This document shows positions 36,742-46,028 of a stretch of 64,000 nucleotides of DNA, piece by piece. The stretch's first letter is position 1. Every line of letters begins with the position of its first letter. Made by a program: the position numbers and the translations under genes. The notes under the pieces were generated by a model, which saw only the letters and a list, made by a program, of their open reading frames with translations, was not told the DNA's origin and did not search any database. The stretch comes from Pseudomonas sp. SID14000 (GTDB lineage: Bacteria > Pseudomonadota > Gammaproteobacteria > Pseudomonadales > Pseudomonadaceae). Location of the stretch: NCBI RefSeq assembly GCF_002165135.1, contig NZ_NFZQ01000004.1, positions 124,001-188,000 on the forward strand, written 5' to 3'.

Positions 36742-37779
36742 TCAGTGTCGCGCCATGTCCAGTACCACACGCCCACCACACGGGCATTGGTCCATGTAGC
36801 GATGCGCCTCTACCACCTGCTCGAACGGGTACACCTTGATGATCTGCGGTGTGAGCAGCTGGTCGGCGGTGAACTGGTTGATATCGCGCAGGGCGCGCTG
36901 CAGCGCCACCTGGTCCTGGCTGATACCCAACTCCGGCTTGCCGGTGAAGTTACCGATGCAATGTACATAGAACTGGATGTTCTTCTGGAACGCCGCGCAG
37001 GCGGGAAACGGTGTCTGATTGCCGCCTTGCAGGCCATACAGCACCAGGCTGCCACGCGGTGCCAGGACATCGCCCAGCAGCGACATCTGCGGCCCGCCCA
37101 TGCCATCGAGGACCATGTCCACGCCGCGGCCATCGGTATACTTGCCAACCTGCAACAGCAGGTCCTGCTCTTCAGTGACAATCACCTTGTCGGCGCCAAG
37201 GCTCAGCAGATACTCACGCTGTTCGGCCTCCTTGGTGGCGGCGAACACCCTCAGGCCCAGGGCCTTGCCCAGTTGCACGAAGGCAGGGCCCGCGCAGTGG
37301 CTGGCATCGGTGACCAGCGCGGTCTGCCCGGCTTTTGCCCGGGCCAGGTCGACATAGGCGAAATAGGCGATCAGCAGCGGCGTATAGTGCACGCTGGCCT
37401 CGATCGGGGTGAGCACATCCGGATAACGGGTAATGGCCGTACGCGGCAGCACGATGACATCGCCATACACCGGGTGGTCGTTGGCACTGGTGGCCGGGAA
37501 GCTGGCAACCCGGTCGCCCACGGCAATATCCTCGATACCTTCGCCGACCGCGGTAACCACCCCGGCCATCTCGTGGCCGATCCCCGCCGGCAGGCGTGCC
37601 TGGGACGGTGCCAGGTTCTGGCGCCAGAGCACGTCATACCAGCTGACGCCAACCGCCTCGACGCGGATCTGTACCTCGCCGGCAGCGGGTGACGGTTCGG
37701 GCTGCTCCTCGCAACGGAGCACATCGGCAGCGCCGAACTTGTGGAAACGGATCATGCGGGACATCGCATACCTCGCCAT
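36742..37779 (-). CDS. MDR-superfamily NAD(P)H quinone oxidoreductase-like protein
   Basis: A 345-residue medium-chain dehydrogenase/reductase with a GroES-like N-terminal domain (about 10-140, including 'IRVEAVGVSWYDVLWRQ' and 'GIGHEMAGVVTAVGEGI') and a Rossmann domain ('DASHCAGPAFVQLGKALGLR', 'VDMVLDGMGG'). The catalytic-zinc cysteine is absent, as in quinone/zeta-crystallin-type reductases. The ATG at 37779 has GAGG 7 bases upstream. It is divergent from a LysR gene with 191 bases between, the likely regulator. The physiological substrate is unknown. Confidence 0.82.
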   Translation of the reverse strand: MARYAMSRMIRFHKFGAADVLRCEEQPEPSPAAGEVQIRVEAVGVSWYDVLWRQNLAPSQARLPAGIGHEMAGVVTAVGEGIEDIAVGDRVASFPATSANDHPVYGDVIVLPRTAITRYPDVLTPIEASVHYTPLLIAYFAYVDLARAKAGQTALVTDASHCAGPAFVQLGKALGLRVFAATKEAEQREYLLSLGADKVIVTEEQDLLLQVGKYTDGRGVDMVLDGMGGPQMSLLGDVLAPRGSLVLYGLQGGNQTPFPACAAFQKNIQFYVHCIGNFTGKPELGISQDQVALQRALRDINQFTADQLLTPQIIKVYPFEQVVEAHRYMDQCPCGGRVVLDMARH

Positions 37780-37970
37780 TGTGAACCTCTAATTACCACG
37801 AACTCTATCCGGGCTTTGCCGGATAGACCATCAGTGGTCATTAATAGTCGACATGCTTGTCATCGATTGGGCACCTGACTTTCCCTGCGATTGGTCCCCC
37901 TAAACCCGTGCAGGGTACCAGCCTTTGGCCTTAAGATTCACCTCTGCCCCACTTTAGGCGAAGCGCACCG

Positions 37971-38885
37971 ATGAATCGAAACGACCTGCGTCGCGTAGAC
38001 CTCAACCTGCTGATCGTGTTCGAAACGCTGATGCACGAGCGCAGCGTGACCCGTGCCGCGGAAAAACTGTTCCTCGGCCAGCCCGCCATCAGCGCGGCCC
38101 TGTCGCGCCTGCGCAACCTGTTCGACGATCCGCTGTTCGTGCGCACCGGGCGCAGCATGGAGCCGTCGGCCCGGGCCCACGAAATATTTTCCCTGCTGTC
38201 CCCGGCGCTGGACTCGATTTCGACTGCGGTCAGCCGCGCTGCCGAATTCGACCCGGCCACCAGCAATGCTGTGTTCCGCATCGGCCTGTCGGACGACGCC
38301 GAATTTGCCCTGCTGCCGCAGTTGCTCAAGCGCATCCGCGCCGAAGCACCAGGTATCGTGCTGGTGGTACGTCGGGTCAATTACCTGCTGATGCCGACGC
38401 TGCTGGCCTCGGGCGAGATCTCGGTGGGGGTCAGTTACACCAGCGAACTGCCGGCCAACGCCAAGCGCAAGGTGCTGCGCCGCAGCATGCCGAAACTGCT
38501 GCGTGCCGACAGTGTGCCGGGCACCATCACCCTGGACGACTTCTGCGCACGGCCGCATGCGCTGGTGTCGTTTGCCGGGGACCTGTCGGGGTTCATCGAC
38601 GAGGCCCTGGAAGAGATTGGCCGCAAGCGCCATGTGGTGCTGGCGGTGCCGCAGTTCAACGGGCTGGGGAGTTTGCTGGCGGGCACCGATATTGTCGCTA
38701 CGGTGCCGGACTACACAGCGGACGCGCTGACCGCGGCGGGTGGGTTGCGGGCCGAGGATCTGCCGCTGGAGGTGCGTAGTTTCGAGCTGCACATGGCCTG
38801 GCGTGGGGCGCAGGACAATGACCCGGCGGAACGGTGGTTGCGGTCGCGGATACAGATGTTCTTCGGCGACCCTGATAGTCTTTAG
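37971..38885 (+). CDS. LysR-family transcriptional regulator
   Basis: A 304-residue LysR protein with the HTH 'RSVTRAAEKLFLGQPAISAA' near residues 25-44 and an effector domain from about 95. The opening 'LRRVDLNLLIVFETLM' belongs to the NodD/NahR-like branch. It is divergent from the MDR oxidoreductase gene, which it probably controls. Confidence 0.9.
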   Translation: MNRNDLRRVDLNLLIVFETLMHERSVTRAAEKLFLGQPAISAALSRLRNLFDDPLFVRTGRSMEPSARAHEIFSLLSPALDSISTAVSRAAEFDPATSNAVFRIGLSDDAEFALLPQLLKRIRAEAPGIVLVVRRVNYLLMPTLLASGEISVGVSYTSELPANAKRKVLRRSMPKLLRADSVPGTITLDDFCARPHALVSFAGDLSGFIDEALEEIGRKRHVVLAVPQFNGLGSLLAGTDIVATVPDYTADALTAAGGLRAEDLPLEVRSFELHMAWRGAQDNDPAERWLRSRIQMFFGDPDSL

Positions 38886-39249
38886 GGAAATCCGAACAAG
38901 TCACCCAGCACCCGGCAATAGCTGACTTCCGAGCTCAGAAAAGCTCGATTTGCAGGCGCGGATTATTGAAAACCAGAGCAACCCCCTGGTTTTCTGGCCT
39001 AACAAGCGCGCCTCTCCGGCAGCAGCCAGTAAATGCCGGCGCACCCTCCATGATCCGCGCTTGATCTGGCGCGATCTGCCGGAGCCTTGGGCGCAACGCA
39101 CATTGCGTGTCTGCGCCCGCTCATTCGACGGTTTTCCGGGTTACACCCGAGCGCTGCTGGACTGTTTGTCTCCACCGGTAACCGGCAAGGCTTGACTCTA
39201 CCGTTAGGGGCAGACTTTACCCTTGGCACTTCATTATCTGGAGTTCGTC
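38886..39249. other. Intergenic region before the quinone oxidoreductase gene
   Basis: About 360 bases. No gene is credible here. Its last 60 bases contain a MerR-type promoter (39193-39220). The sequence around 38930-39000 is moderately AT-rich. Confidence 0.5.
39193..39220 (+). promoter_or_regulatory. MerR-type promoter/operator of the quinone oxidoreductase gene
   Basis: A -35 TTGACT at 39193-39198 is followed by an imperfect dyad (CTACC...GGGGCAG) and CTTTA. The only -10-like hexamers (TTACCC/TACCCT) lie 19-20 bases after the -35, instead of 17. A stretched spacer carrying a dyad is the hallmark of MerR-activated promoters. It matches 24 of 28 positions of the element at 55217-55244 before the biosynthetic operon. 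A MerR gene follows at 39994. It lies 30 bases before the ATG at 39250. Confidence 0.65.
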
Positions 39250-39828
39250 ATGAAGAGCAAACGCATGCTCGTAATCCTCGGCCACCCTTCGAACGCCAGC
39301 TTTTGCGGCGCCGTAACCGACCGTTATGTCGAGGCGGCCACGCAAGCAGGCCATGAGGTGCGTCTGCTGCGTCTGGACACCCTGGATTTCGATCCGATCT
39401 TGCACGATGGCTATAACCAGGTCCAGTTGCTTGAGCCCGATTTGATCAACGCACAGAACGACATTACCTGGGCCGAACACCTGACATTGGTGTACCCGAT
39501 CTGGTGGGGCGGCATTCCGGCGTTACTCAAGGGGTTCTTCGACCGCGTGTTTCTGCCCGGTTTTGCCTTCAAGTACCGCAAGGGCTCACCCTTCCCGGAT
39601 AAGCTGCTCAAGGGCCGCACGGCTCACCTTTTGGTGACCATGGACACGCCGCCGTGGTACTACCGCTGGGTGTATCGTATGCCGGGCCTGCACCAAATGC
39701 GCAAGACCACCCTGGAGTTCTGCGGCATAAAACCTCTGAAAACCTTGACCTTCGGGCCGGTATTGGGCTCCAAGCCGGAACAGCGTGAAGCCTGGCTCAA
39801 ACAAGTCCAGGAAGTCGCCAGCCGCTGA
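39250..39828 (+). CDS. Flavodoxin-fold NAD(P)H-dependent (quinone) oxidoreductase
   Basis: A 192-residue protein of the MdaB/KefF/NQO family. The FMN-phosphate loop is 'LGHPSNASFCGAVTDR' near residues 10-25. The 'YPIWWGGIPALLKGFFDRVF' motif is near residues 87-106, and the third flavin contact is around 'TMDTPPWYY'. It would reduce quinones by two electrons in the cytoplasm. It starts 30 bases after a MerR-type promoter and is followed by a strong terminator and the MerR gene. The near-identical promoter of the ketosynthase operon suggests it belongs to the same regulon and may service a redox step or redox stress there. Confidence 0.88.
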   Translation: MKSKRMLVILGHPSNASFCGAVTDRYVEAATQAGHEVRLLRLDTLDFDPILHDGYNQVQLLEPDLINAQNDITWAEHLTLVYPIWWGGIPALLKGFFDRVFLPGFAFKYRKGSPFPDKLLKGRTAHLLVTMDTPPWYYRWVYRMPGLHQMRKTTLEFCGIKPLKTLTFGPVLGSKPEQREAWLKQVQEVASR

Positions 39829-39924
39829 TCGGCCCCGGTTGGGCCGTGCCCCTGCACTGCCCAGCCAAGTCTCCCTCCTGTGACACCTTATCCAACCCGG
39901 CTTCCCGCCCCCTGACGCTTGTGC

Positions 39925-39963
39925 AAAGATGTCGCGCGCGTGTACGAGCGCGCGACATCTTTT
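39925..39963 (+). terminator. Strong hairpin terminator between quinone oxidoreductase and merR
   Basis: AAAGATGTCGCGCGC (39925-39939) and GCGCGCGACATCTTT (39948-39962) are perfect 15-bp arms with an 8-base loop, followed by T's. With A's before and T's after, it could work in both directions. It lies 30 bases before the MerR ATG, so a merR promoter would have to overlap it. Confidence 0.8.
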
Positions 39964-39993
39964 CGCTTCTGATGCGTCAAAAAAGGGATCTTC

Positions 39994-40377
39994 ATGTACA
40001 TCGGCAAAGCCGCCAAGCTGTCGGGCACTACCGTCAAAAGCATTCGACATTACGAAGAAATCGGCCTGTTGCCACCCCCGCAACGCGAAGGCAAATACCG
40101 CATCTACAGCCAGCAAAGTGTCGAGCTGCTGACCTTCATCAAATGCGCTCAACAACTCGGCTTCAAGCTCAAAGAAATGCAGGCCATTCTGCAGGATCAT
40201 CGCGGCCAGGAGCTGCCCTGGGATCTGGCCATGCAGGCTATCGATAACAAAAAACAGGAATTGATGGGGCAGATCCAGGCCTTGCAGCAAGTGCATGACG
40301 GCCTGGTTGAGTTTGAGCTGAGCCTCAAGGATGCTCAGCAGCAATGCCAGTTCGAGCACCTGGAAAAAGCCCGGTGA
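39994..40377 (+). CDS. MerR-family transcriptional regulator
   Basis: A 127-residue regulator with the family opening 'MYIGKAAKLSGTTVKSIRHY' (HTH), wing 'GKYRIYSQQSVELLTFI', and a dimerisation helix (about 75-115). The effector region is short, with only two cysteines (in 'FIKCAQQ' and 'QQCQFE'), so it resembles metal or redox MerR proteins but lacks a clear paired-Cys metal site. It is convergent with the exporter gene and follows the quinone oxidoreductase gene. Two near-identical MerR-type promoters in the window, at 39193 and 55213, are its probable targets. Confidence 0.88.
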   Translation: MYIGKAAKLSGTTVKSIRHYEEIGLLPPPQREGKYRIYSQQSVELLTFIKCAQQLGFKLKEMQAILQDHRGQELPWDLAMQAIDNKKQELMGQIQALQQVHDGLVEFELSLKDAQQQCQFEHLEKAR

Positions 40378-40446
40378 ATCCGCACTGCCCCCCCTGAGCG
40401 GTCATGGCGCCCCGTGCCCTTTTCAGCACGCAGGCGCCCCGCCGAT

Positions 40447-43056
40447 TCAGCCTGGCACGCTCTCACCCCCCGGCTGCTCGCCCTCTTGTACCGCTGGCTG
40501 CGGCACAATCGAGGCAAAGAACCATGGCGAAATCAGCGTGACCAACAGAATAGTCATGACGCCGCTGGATGACAGTGCCAGTATCACCAATACACCCAGG
40601 TCGATGACGGGTTTGTAGGCGGAGAACAGCAGCGCGACAAAGCCCATCGAGAAGATCACAACATTGACCACCGTCGAGCGCCCCACGCCCTGCATGGCCG
40701 TCAGGATAGCCTCGTCGATCTCGATACCCTTCTGCACCAGTATCTTGATCCGTGACAGCAGGTGAACGGCGTAATCCACGACGCCCACCACCAGGAATGT
40801 CACCAGTGTGGTGCCAATGTTCAACTCGATATCCAACAGGTACATGCTGCCGTACACCGTCACCGACGTGGTCAGTAACGTCAGCATTCCGAGGATGCCC
40901 AGGCGTACTGACTTGAGCCAGAACATCATCATCAAGGTCACGGCCAGCAACGCCAGTGAGAAGCTCAGCACCTGACCCTGGGTGATTTCCTGCAACACCC
41001 CGGTCCAGATGTACGGCGTACCGGCATGGGTGACTTGCAGGTTGGCCGGTTTGTTGATGGCCAGCCAGGCGTCCAGTTTATCGAGCATCGCCTGGTAATC
41101 GCCCGCCACAGATGAGGTCATGGTGAACAGCGTCACCGCCTTCGAGTAATCGGCATTGAGCACGTTCTGCAAGTCGGTGCCGCCACCGTTCTCGAACATC
41201 ATGATGTGTTGTTCGATGAGCGAATTGCCATCGACGTCGAAGGTCTCCGGTTTCCCGTCATCATCGACCACCGTCACCTGCTCCACCGCCTGTGGCACCC
41301 GCAGGAAAGCAGGGTTCATGTCGTTGAGCACGAGGTTCATGCGCTTGATGTAGGTCGCCACCGAATAGGTGTAACTCACGTTCGGCTGGGCCCTGATGAA
41401 CTGGTCCAGACGTTCGAGGAACTGCACGGTTTCAGTGGTCAGCGCGCCACGCGGAGTCTTGGTGTCGAAGGCGATCCAGCCCGGCGAGGTACCCGCGACT
41501 CCGGCCCGGTTAATGAACTCGTCGGACATCCGCACCGGGCTGTCCTTCTTGAAGTAGGCAATGCCCGAGTCTTCGATATCCACCTTGAACGTGAACACCG
41601 TCATCATCGCCAATAACGGCAGGGTCACCAGCAATACCGGCTTGCGCCAGCGAATCAGCCAGGCACAGAACACCACCAGATAGTGGGAGATCAGCGACTC
41701 TTTGAGTTGCACTTTGCGCGGGACGGCATCTTTGCCCCAGATCGAAATCCACGCCGGAATCAGTAGCAACGAGATAATCAGCGCCGCCGTCAGGCCGATG
41801 GACATGAACACGCCAAAGTTGCGGATGCTGACAATGTTGTTGGTGGTGGAAATCATGAACGTCGCGATAGTCGTGACCGTTGTCAGAACTACGGGCGTGA
41901 CCATAAGGCGCTGGGTTTCACGGTTGGCTTCGCGGAAAGACTTACCCGAATTGAGCTGTTCGTAATACTCGGCCATGACGTGGATCGCGTCGGCACAACA
42001 GATGGTGAACAGGAACACCGGCAAGACACTGGTGAGCAAGTCCATCGGCACACGCAGTAGCGCCATCAGGCCCAGGGTCCAGATGGTGCAGAACAGGATA
42101 TTAAACAGCGGCAGCACCACGCCCAGTGGTTTGCGAAAGAAGAAAATCAGCAGGGCAGTCACCAACAGGAACACGATCGGGAACAGCATCGCCAGGTCGT
42201 GATCGATGATTTCCTGCTGGGCCGCAATGAAAATCGGCATGCCGGCGATGAACACCTCATCGGTGAACTCCGGGTGAGAGGCCTGGTACTTCGCGATGAT
42301 CTCGCGGACCTGCTGATAGGCACGCAACTGAGCCTGAGCGTCGTCCTGTTTGGTGCCCAGTTCGGCGACGACCATGGCGACTTTCTTGTCCGCCGAGACG
42401 ACGCCACCGACCATCTGCTCGTTGCCCATTATCTGCGCTTCGACCTTGGTCGGGTCCATGTCCAGGGCGTGCAGGGTCTTGTGGATCCACAACTCGCCAT
42501 CGGCACTCAAGCTGATGTTTTCCAGATCAGCCATCGAGGCCATTTCCTGGATCGGGTTGAGCCGTTCGGCAAGAAAGCTCAGGAACTGGAGGTCATGGTC
42601 GTCCCAGTGCCGGGCAGCCCCATGGTCGCGCAGCGCTTTGGCGGCAACGTAATCGTTCTGCGAAAAACCCTCGGCGAGGATCTGCATCAGCAAGCCCTGG
42701 GCTTCATGGTCGCCACTGTGGAGGCCTACGATGCGCTGCAGTTCGACACGGTCCTCATCGTTCGCCAGCATCAACCGGCGCATGGCCTGGGACAGCTCGA
42801 ACTGGGCGTTCAGCGACGTGGTGTTGAAGACACTCTTGGGGTTGCTCAGCGCCACCATGACCGAGTCATACGTGCCGGTGAACTCGCGCTGCAAGTCAAT
42901 GATCGTCTTGCGCGCCGGATGAGTGTCCTTGAGCAGATACGGATTGGTGTCCGACATCAGCGCGCCGAGCGTGTAGGTGAAATAGGCGGTGATCGCCACC
43001 AGCACAAACACAATCGCCCGCGCATAGCGCTCGACGAAGTTCAGGTATCTTTCCAC
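40447..43056 (-). CDS. RND/MMPL-family exporter
   Basis: An 869-residue inner-membrane protein with the RND layout. TM1 is near residues 10-32, a large periplasmic loop follows, then a bundle of helices around residues 280-440. Another loop is followed by a second helix bundle at about 690-840 (for example 'VLSFSLALLAVTLMMMFW', 'LVTFLVVGVVDYAVHLLSRI'). The 'FLLVTALLIFFFRKPLGVVLP' and 'FLFTICCADAIHVMAEYYEQ' segments are MMPL/SSD-like. Such proteins move lipids to the outer envelope (HpnN, MmpL). The start is GTG. It is the last gene of the leftward operon, 33 bases after the LolA-like gene, and would export the cluster's lipid product. Confidence 0.88.
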   Translation of the reverse strand: MERYLNFVERYARAIVFVLVAITAYFTYTLGALMSDTNPYLLKDTHPARKTIIDLQREFTGTYDSVMVALSNPKSVFNTTSLNAQFELSQAMRRLMLANDEDRVELQRIVGLHSGDHEAQGLLMQILAEGFSQNDYVAAKALRDHGAARHWDDHDLQFLSFLAERLNPIQEMASMADLENISLSADGELWIHKTLHALDMDPTKVEAQIMGNEQMVGGVVSADKKVAMVVAELGTKQDDAQAQLRAYQQVREIIAKYQASHPEFTDEVFIAGMPIFIAAQQEIIDHDLAMLFPIVFLLVTALLIFFFRKPLGVVLPLFNILFCTIWTLGLMALLRVPMDLLTSVLPVFLFTICCADAIHVMAEYYEQLNSGKSFREANRETQRLMVTPVVLTTVTTIATFMISTTNNIVSIRNFGVFMSIGLTAALIISLLLIPAWISIWGKDAVPRKVQLKESLISHYLVVFCAWLIRWRKPVLLVTLPLLAMMTVFTFKVDIEDSGIAYFKKDSPVRMSDEFINRAGVAGTSPGWIAFDTKTPRGALTTETVQFLERLDQFIRAQPNVSYTYSVATYIKRMNLVLNDMNPAFLRVPQAVEQVTVVDDDGKPETFDVDGNSLIEQHIMMFENGGGTDLQNVLNADYSKAVTLFTMTSSVAGDYQAMLDKLDAWLAINKPANLQVTHAGTPYIWTGVLQEITQGQVLSFSLALLAVTLMMMFWLKSVRLGILGMLTLLTTSVTVYGSMYLLDIELNIGTTLVTFLVVGVVDYAVHLLSRIKILVQKGIEIDEAILTAMQGVGRSTVVNVVIFSMGFVALLFSAYKPVIDLGVLVILALSSSGVMTILLVTLISPWFFASIVPQPAVQEGEQPGGESVPG

Positions 43057-43089
43057 GAATTAAGGTTCCAGATGAATCGAAAGCGGCGC

Positions 43090-43926
43090 TTAGCGGGCAG
43101 ACACGGCGTATTCCGGCAAGTCGCCGGCTTTCAGCCCGCGCTTGATCGCGGTCTGCGTGAACAGGCGGTCGTCCAGCACGACGTTGTACTGCAACTGGTT
43201 GAAGCGCAGCTGAGAGCGCGTACCGGCGATGAAGTCCTCGGTTTCGCTGAGGGTGATGCTGTCGATCTGGTCGATGGTTTCAGTCTTCAGGGTGCGCATC
43301 TGCTTGAACATCACACCCTTTACATCAAAGAAGTCCTGGCGCAGCACCAGTGAGTTTTTCTTGTCGATCCAGACCTTGAGCTTGTTGTACCCGGTCTTGG
43401 CCAGCACGGCAGGCGTCGCCGGCTCACGTTCGATCACATAGCAATCGCGGCCCTGCAACTGCTCTTCGCCGACCAGCGCTTGGCGATAGTCTTCGACACG
43501 AATTTTATCGAGGTCGGCATAGGAGTAGTCGCTGCCCATGAACGCCCCGCGTTTGTCGGTGGTGGAAATCCTTCGGGTCTGTCGGCTGACCGGCAAATAC
43601 ATCCATTGACTGTCTTCGAGGCCCAGGGCTTCGTGCGGGTTTTCGATGTGGAAGGCGACGTCACGCACATCACTCGGCGCGGAGAAGTACATGGTGAATT
43701 TGTCGCTGTCCGGGTAATCCTTCTGCAGGTAGCTGAACTCGCGAATGCGGCTGTTACCTTGCTTGTCGAGCAGGATCAGGGAGACCTGGGACATGAAGCT
43801 CTTGCCGTCATCGCGGTCCCGGGCCTGGCGAATGATGTCGTCGGCCGTGGGGGTTTCAGCTGCCATGGCGGCAGCGGCGCTCAACAGCAGTGCGCTGACA
43901 GTCAAGGTCTTGAAGATGGGCAACAT
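43090..43926 (-). CDS. LolA-like outer-membrane lipoprotein-sorting family protein
   Basis: A 278-residue periplasmic protein: signal peptide (to about residue 22, ...AAAMAAE), then the LolA-like fold with 'ADDIIRQARDRDDGKSFMSQ', 'WMYLPVSRQTRRISTTDKRG' and 'FMGSDYSYADLDKIRVEDY'. This family is regularly found next to RND/MMPL exporters and is thought to shuttle lipid cargo across the periplasm. The ATG has GGAAA upstream. It sits between the beta-barrel and exporter genes, consistent with a three-part export route. Confidence 0.85.
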   Translation of the reverse strand: MLPIFKTLTVSALLLSAAAAMAAETPTADDIIRQARDRDDGKSFMSQVSLILLDKQGNSRIREFSYLQKDYPDSDKFTMYFSAPSDVRDVAFHIENPHEALGLEDSQWMYLPVSRQTRRISTTDKRGAFMGSDYSYADLDKIRVEDYRQALVGEEQLQGRDCYVIEREPATPAVLAKTGYNKLKVWIDKKNSLVLRQDFFDVKGVMFKQMRTLKTETIDQIDSITLSETEDFIAGTRSQLRFNQLQYNVVLDDRLFTQTAIKRGLKAGDLPEYAVSAR

Positions 43927-43977
43927 GGTGATTTCCTATTCATTGTTTGAGTGATTCGTACACTGGCGCCGGTGTGG

Positions 43978-45261
43978 TCAGAACAGATAACCGGCGGACA
44001 AGCGCATCTGGTCGCGGTTGGCATACGCACCGAACTGGCGCTCGGGCTTGCCGAAGAACACATCGACTTCGAGCCCGAACTTGAGCCAGTCCACCGGTTT
44101 GTAGGTGAAGATCCCCTGAACGAAACTGTCGTCCTGCGCTGGCGGCGACATGCCGAAAACCAGGCGGGTCTTAAGGCGATCCTGGAACTGCGAGCCTTCG
44201 GCAGACACGGTGAACAGGTCGTCGCGTTTGTCCTGGACCATGCCGGGCTGCCAGTCGAGCAGCCGCTGTTGTTGCCACTGCGTCGAGATCAGCCAGTCCC
44301 GCAGCAGGTAATCGACGCCCAGCAGCGACTTGGTCATCGCCGTCTGGTCGCTGCCGTAGGCGCGGTAAGGATTGGAGACACGCCAATTGTCGAAGTAGGC
44401 AACTTCACTGCGCACCACGATGCTGTGGCCGGCATCGATGGCCACACCGACGCCGCCCATGGAGTAGCGCGGGAATTGCCGTTCAAGGCGAATCAGGCCC
44501 TCTTCGGTCTGGCCTTCGACGGCGTAAACCGGGTCCTGTTGGCGGGCGTTGAGAGCAACGAAGCTGACATCCACCTTGCCGATCCGGCCGTTGGCGCTGG
44601 CGCCGTAACCGAAGCCACTGTGACCGTCATAACCGGGCCGCGAGTCGACGACAAACATCTGCGGATCGGGTGTGGCAAAGATTGGTGCATCGAACTCGCT
44701 GCCGACGGCCGGCGCCTGGTTTTTCACGAAATCAGTGATCACCAGCGCTTCCAGCTCCCACTCGGCGACCGGCTGCACCAGGCGAATCATCGGCACGGCG
44801 ATGCGGCTGTCTTCCAACAGACCGATCACACCCTCGCGATAGTCCAGCGGGTTGATCTGATCGAGCACCCTTAATTCATCTGCACGCCCCCACACCACCT
44901 GCTGCCAGCCCACCGTCAGCTCGCCGTCACCGACGTAGAGCCCCCAGTAAAGGTGCCGCCAATCGGCGGTCGCCCGGTAATCGTCCCGGGCTTGAGCGCT
45001 GTAGGGGTTGTTGCCGTCATAACGGAAGTCGTAACGGGCTCGGCCCTTGGCCTTGTAGTAGCCGCTGTCCCAGGCATCCTCCAGGCTGAACTTGAGGTAC
45101 ACGGCTTTTTGCGTGACCTGGTCGTCACCGTGCAGACGCACGGCCGTGGCAACGCCGATCTCCGCTTCATGATGCTCCGGCAACCACTCGGCGATCGCCA
45201 CCGGCGAGCCGAGGCTGACCAGCGCGGCCAACAGGCCGCGGTTCAATCCCAGTCGAGCCAT
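43978..45261 (-). CDS. Outer-membrane beta-barrel protein (DUF1302-like)
   Basis: A 427-residue protein with a signal peptide (to about residue 24, ...SPVAIAEW). Alternating beta-strand sequence follows, for example 'KAVYLKFSLEDAWDSGYYKA' and 'LYVGDGELTVGWQQVVWGRA', ending in a typical barrel C-terminus (QMRLSAGYLF). The 'GWQQVVWGRADELRVLDQIN' motif is characteristic of DUF1302-type barrels, which often pair with LolA-like (DUF1329) and RND proteins. It starts 2 bases after the upstream SDR stop. It probably supplies the outer-membrane step for the cluster's product. Confidence 0.78.
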   Translation of the reverse strand: MARLGLNRGLLAALVSLGSPVAIAEWLPEHHEAEIGVATAVRLHGDDQVTQKAVYLKFSLEDAWDSGYYKAKGRARYDFRYDGNNPYSAQARDDYRATADWRHLYWGLYVGDGELTVGWQQVVWGRADELRVLDQINPLDYREGVIGLLEDSRIAVPMIRLVQPVAEWELEALVITDFVKNQAPAVGSEFDAPIFATPDPQMFVVDSRPGYDGHSGFGYGASANGRIGKVDVSFVALNARQQDPVYAVEGQTEEGLIRLERQFPRYSMGGVGVAIDAGHSIVVRSEVAYFDNWRVSNPYRAYGSDQTAMTKSLLGVDYLLRDWLISTQWQQQRLLDWQPGMVQDKRDDLFTVSAEGSQFQDRLKTRLVFGMSPPAQDDSFVQGIFTYKPVDWLKFGLEVDVFFGKPERQFGAYANRDQMRLSAGYLF

Positions 45262-45263
45262 GG

Positions 45264-46028
45264 CTACATTCCCAACCCGGCACCGCCGTCGATCATCAGG
45301 CTTTGCGCCGTGACGCCCCCCGCCTCCGGGCTCGCCAGATAACGGACCATGGCCGCCACTTCGTCGCCCTGAATGAAGCGCCGCAGGGGCAACTTCTTCT
45401 TGGCATTGCGCAGGATTTGCTCGCGGGTGATCCCGGCGATGCGCGCTTGAGCCGCCAATTCGCCTTGCAGCATCGGCGTGTCGATCCAGGCGGGCAGGAT
45501 GGCATTGACGGTGATTCGCCGTGGCGCCAGGTCCAGTGCCAAGGCTTTGGTCATGCCGATGATGCCGTGCTTGGAAGCGCAGTAAGCGGTGTTACGGACC
45601 TTGCCCGCTCGGCCGAGGATCGACGACATGTTGACGATCCGCCCACCATCCGCCATCAATGGCAGGCACAACGAGGTGATGTAAAAGGTGCCGTTGAGGT
45701 TGATCGAAATCACCTTGTGCCAGTTGTCGAGGTCTTCGGGTTCGTTCTCGTCGCAGACCCCGGCGCTGTTGACCAGCACATCGATAAAGCCGACCCGCTT
45801 GGCCAGGTCCTTGAACAGAAGTTGCAGGCTGGCGAGATCGGCGATGTTCGCTTGATGTGTTTCGATGCGAGCAGCAAATTCGCCCTCGGCGACCCACTCC
45901 TGCAAAGTTGCCAGATCCAGATCCAGCAAGATCAAAAGGTGCTCGGCCTGGGCTGCAAAATTCTCCGCGACGGCGCGACCAATACCCTTGGCCGCGCCGG
46001 TAATCACAATCGTGCGTGCCTGGCTCAT
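45264..46028 (-). CDS. SDR-family ketoreductase / 3-hydroxyacyl dehydrogenase-like
   Basis: A 254-residue classical short-chain dehydrogenase. The nucleotide motif TGAAKGIG is near residues 11-18; NSAG is near 88; the catalytic Ser is in 'NMSSILG'; and Tyr-x3-Lys is in 'AYCASKHGI'. In this operon it most likely reduces a beta-keto group on the ACP-bound chain, or acts on the released product. It overlaps the FabG-like gene by 4 bases (ATGA). Its segment 'LDLDLATLQEWV' after the second strand suggests NAD rather than NADP preference, because an Asp ends that strand. Confidence 0.85.
   Translation of the reverse strand: MSQARTIVITGAAKGIGRAVAENFAAQAEHLLILLDLDLATLQEWVAEGEFAARIETHQANIADLASLQLLFKDLAKRVGFIDVLVNSAGVCDENEPEDLDNWHKVISINLNGTFYITSLCLPLMADGGRIVNMSSILGRAGKVRNTAYCASKHGIIGMTKALALDLAPRRITVNAILPAWIDTPMLQGELAAQARIAGITREQILRNAKKKLPLRRFIQGDEVAAMVRYLASPEAGGVTAQSLMIDGGAGLGM

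Noticed and set aside
39925..39963. The 15-bp perfect inverted repeat as the MerR operator
   Set aside because: Arms this long with flanking A/T runs fit a terminator, and it does not resemble the 28-bp element shared by the two MerR-type promoters.
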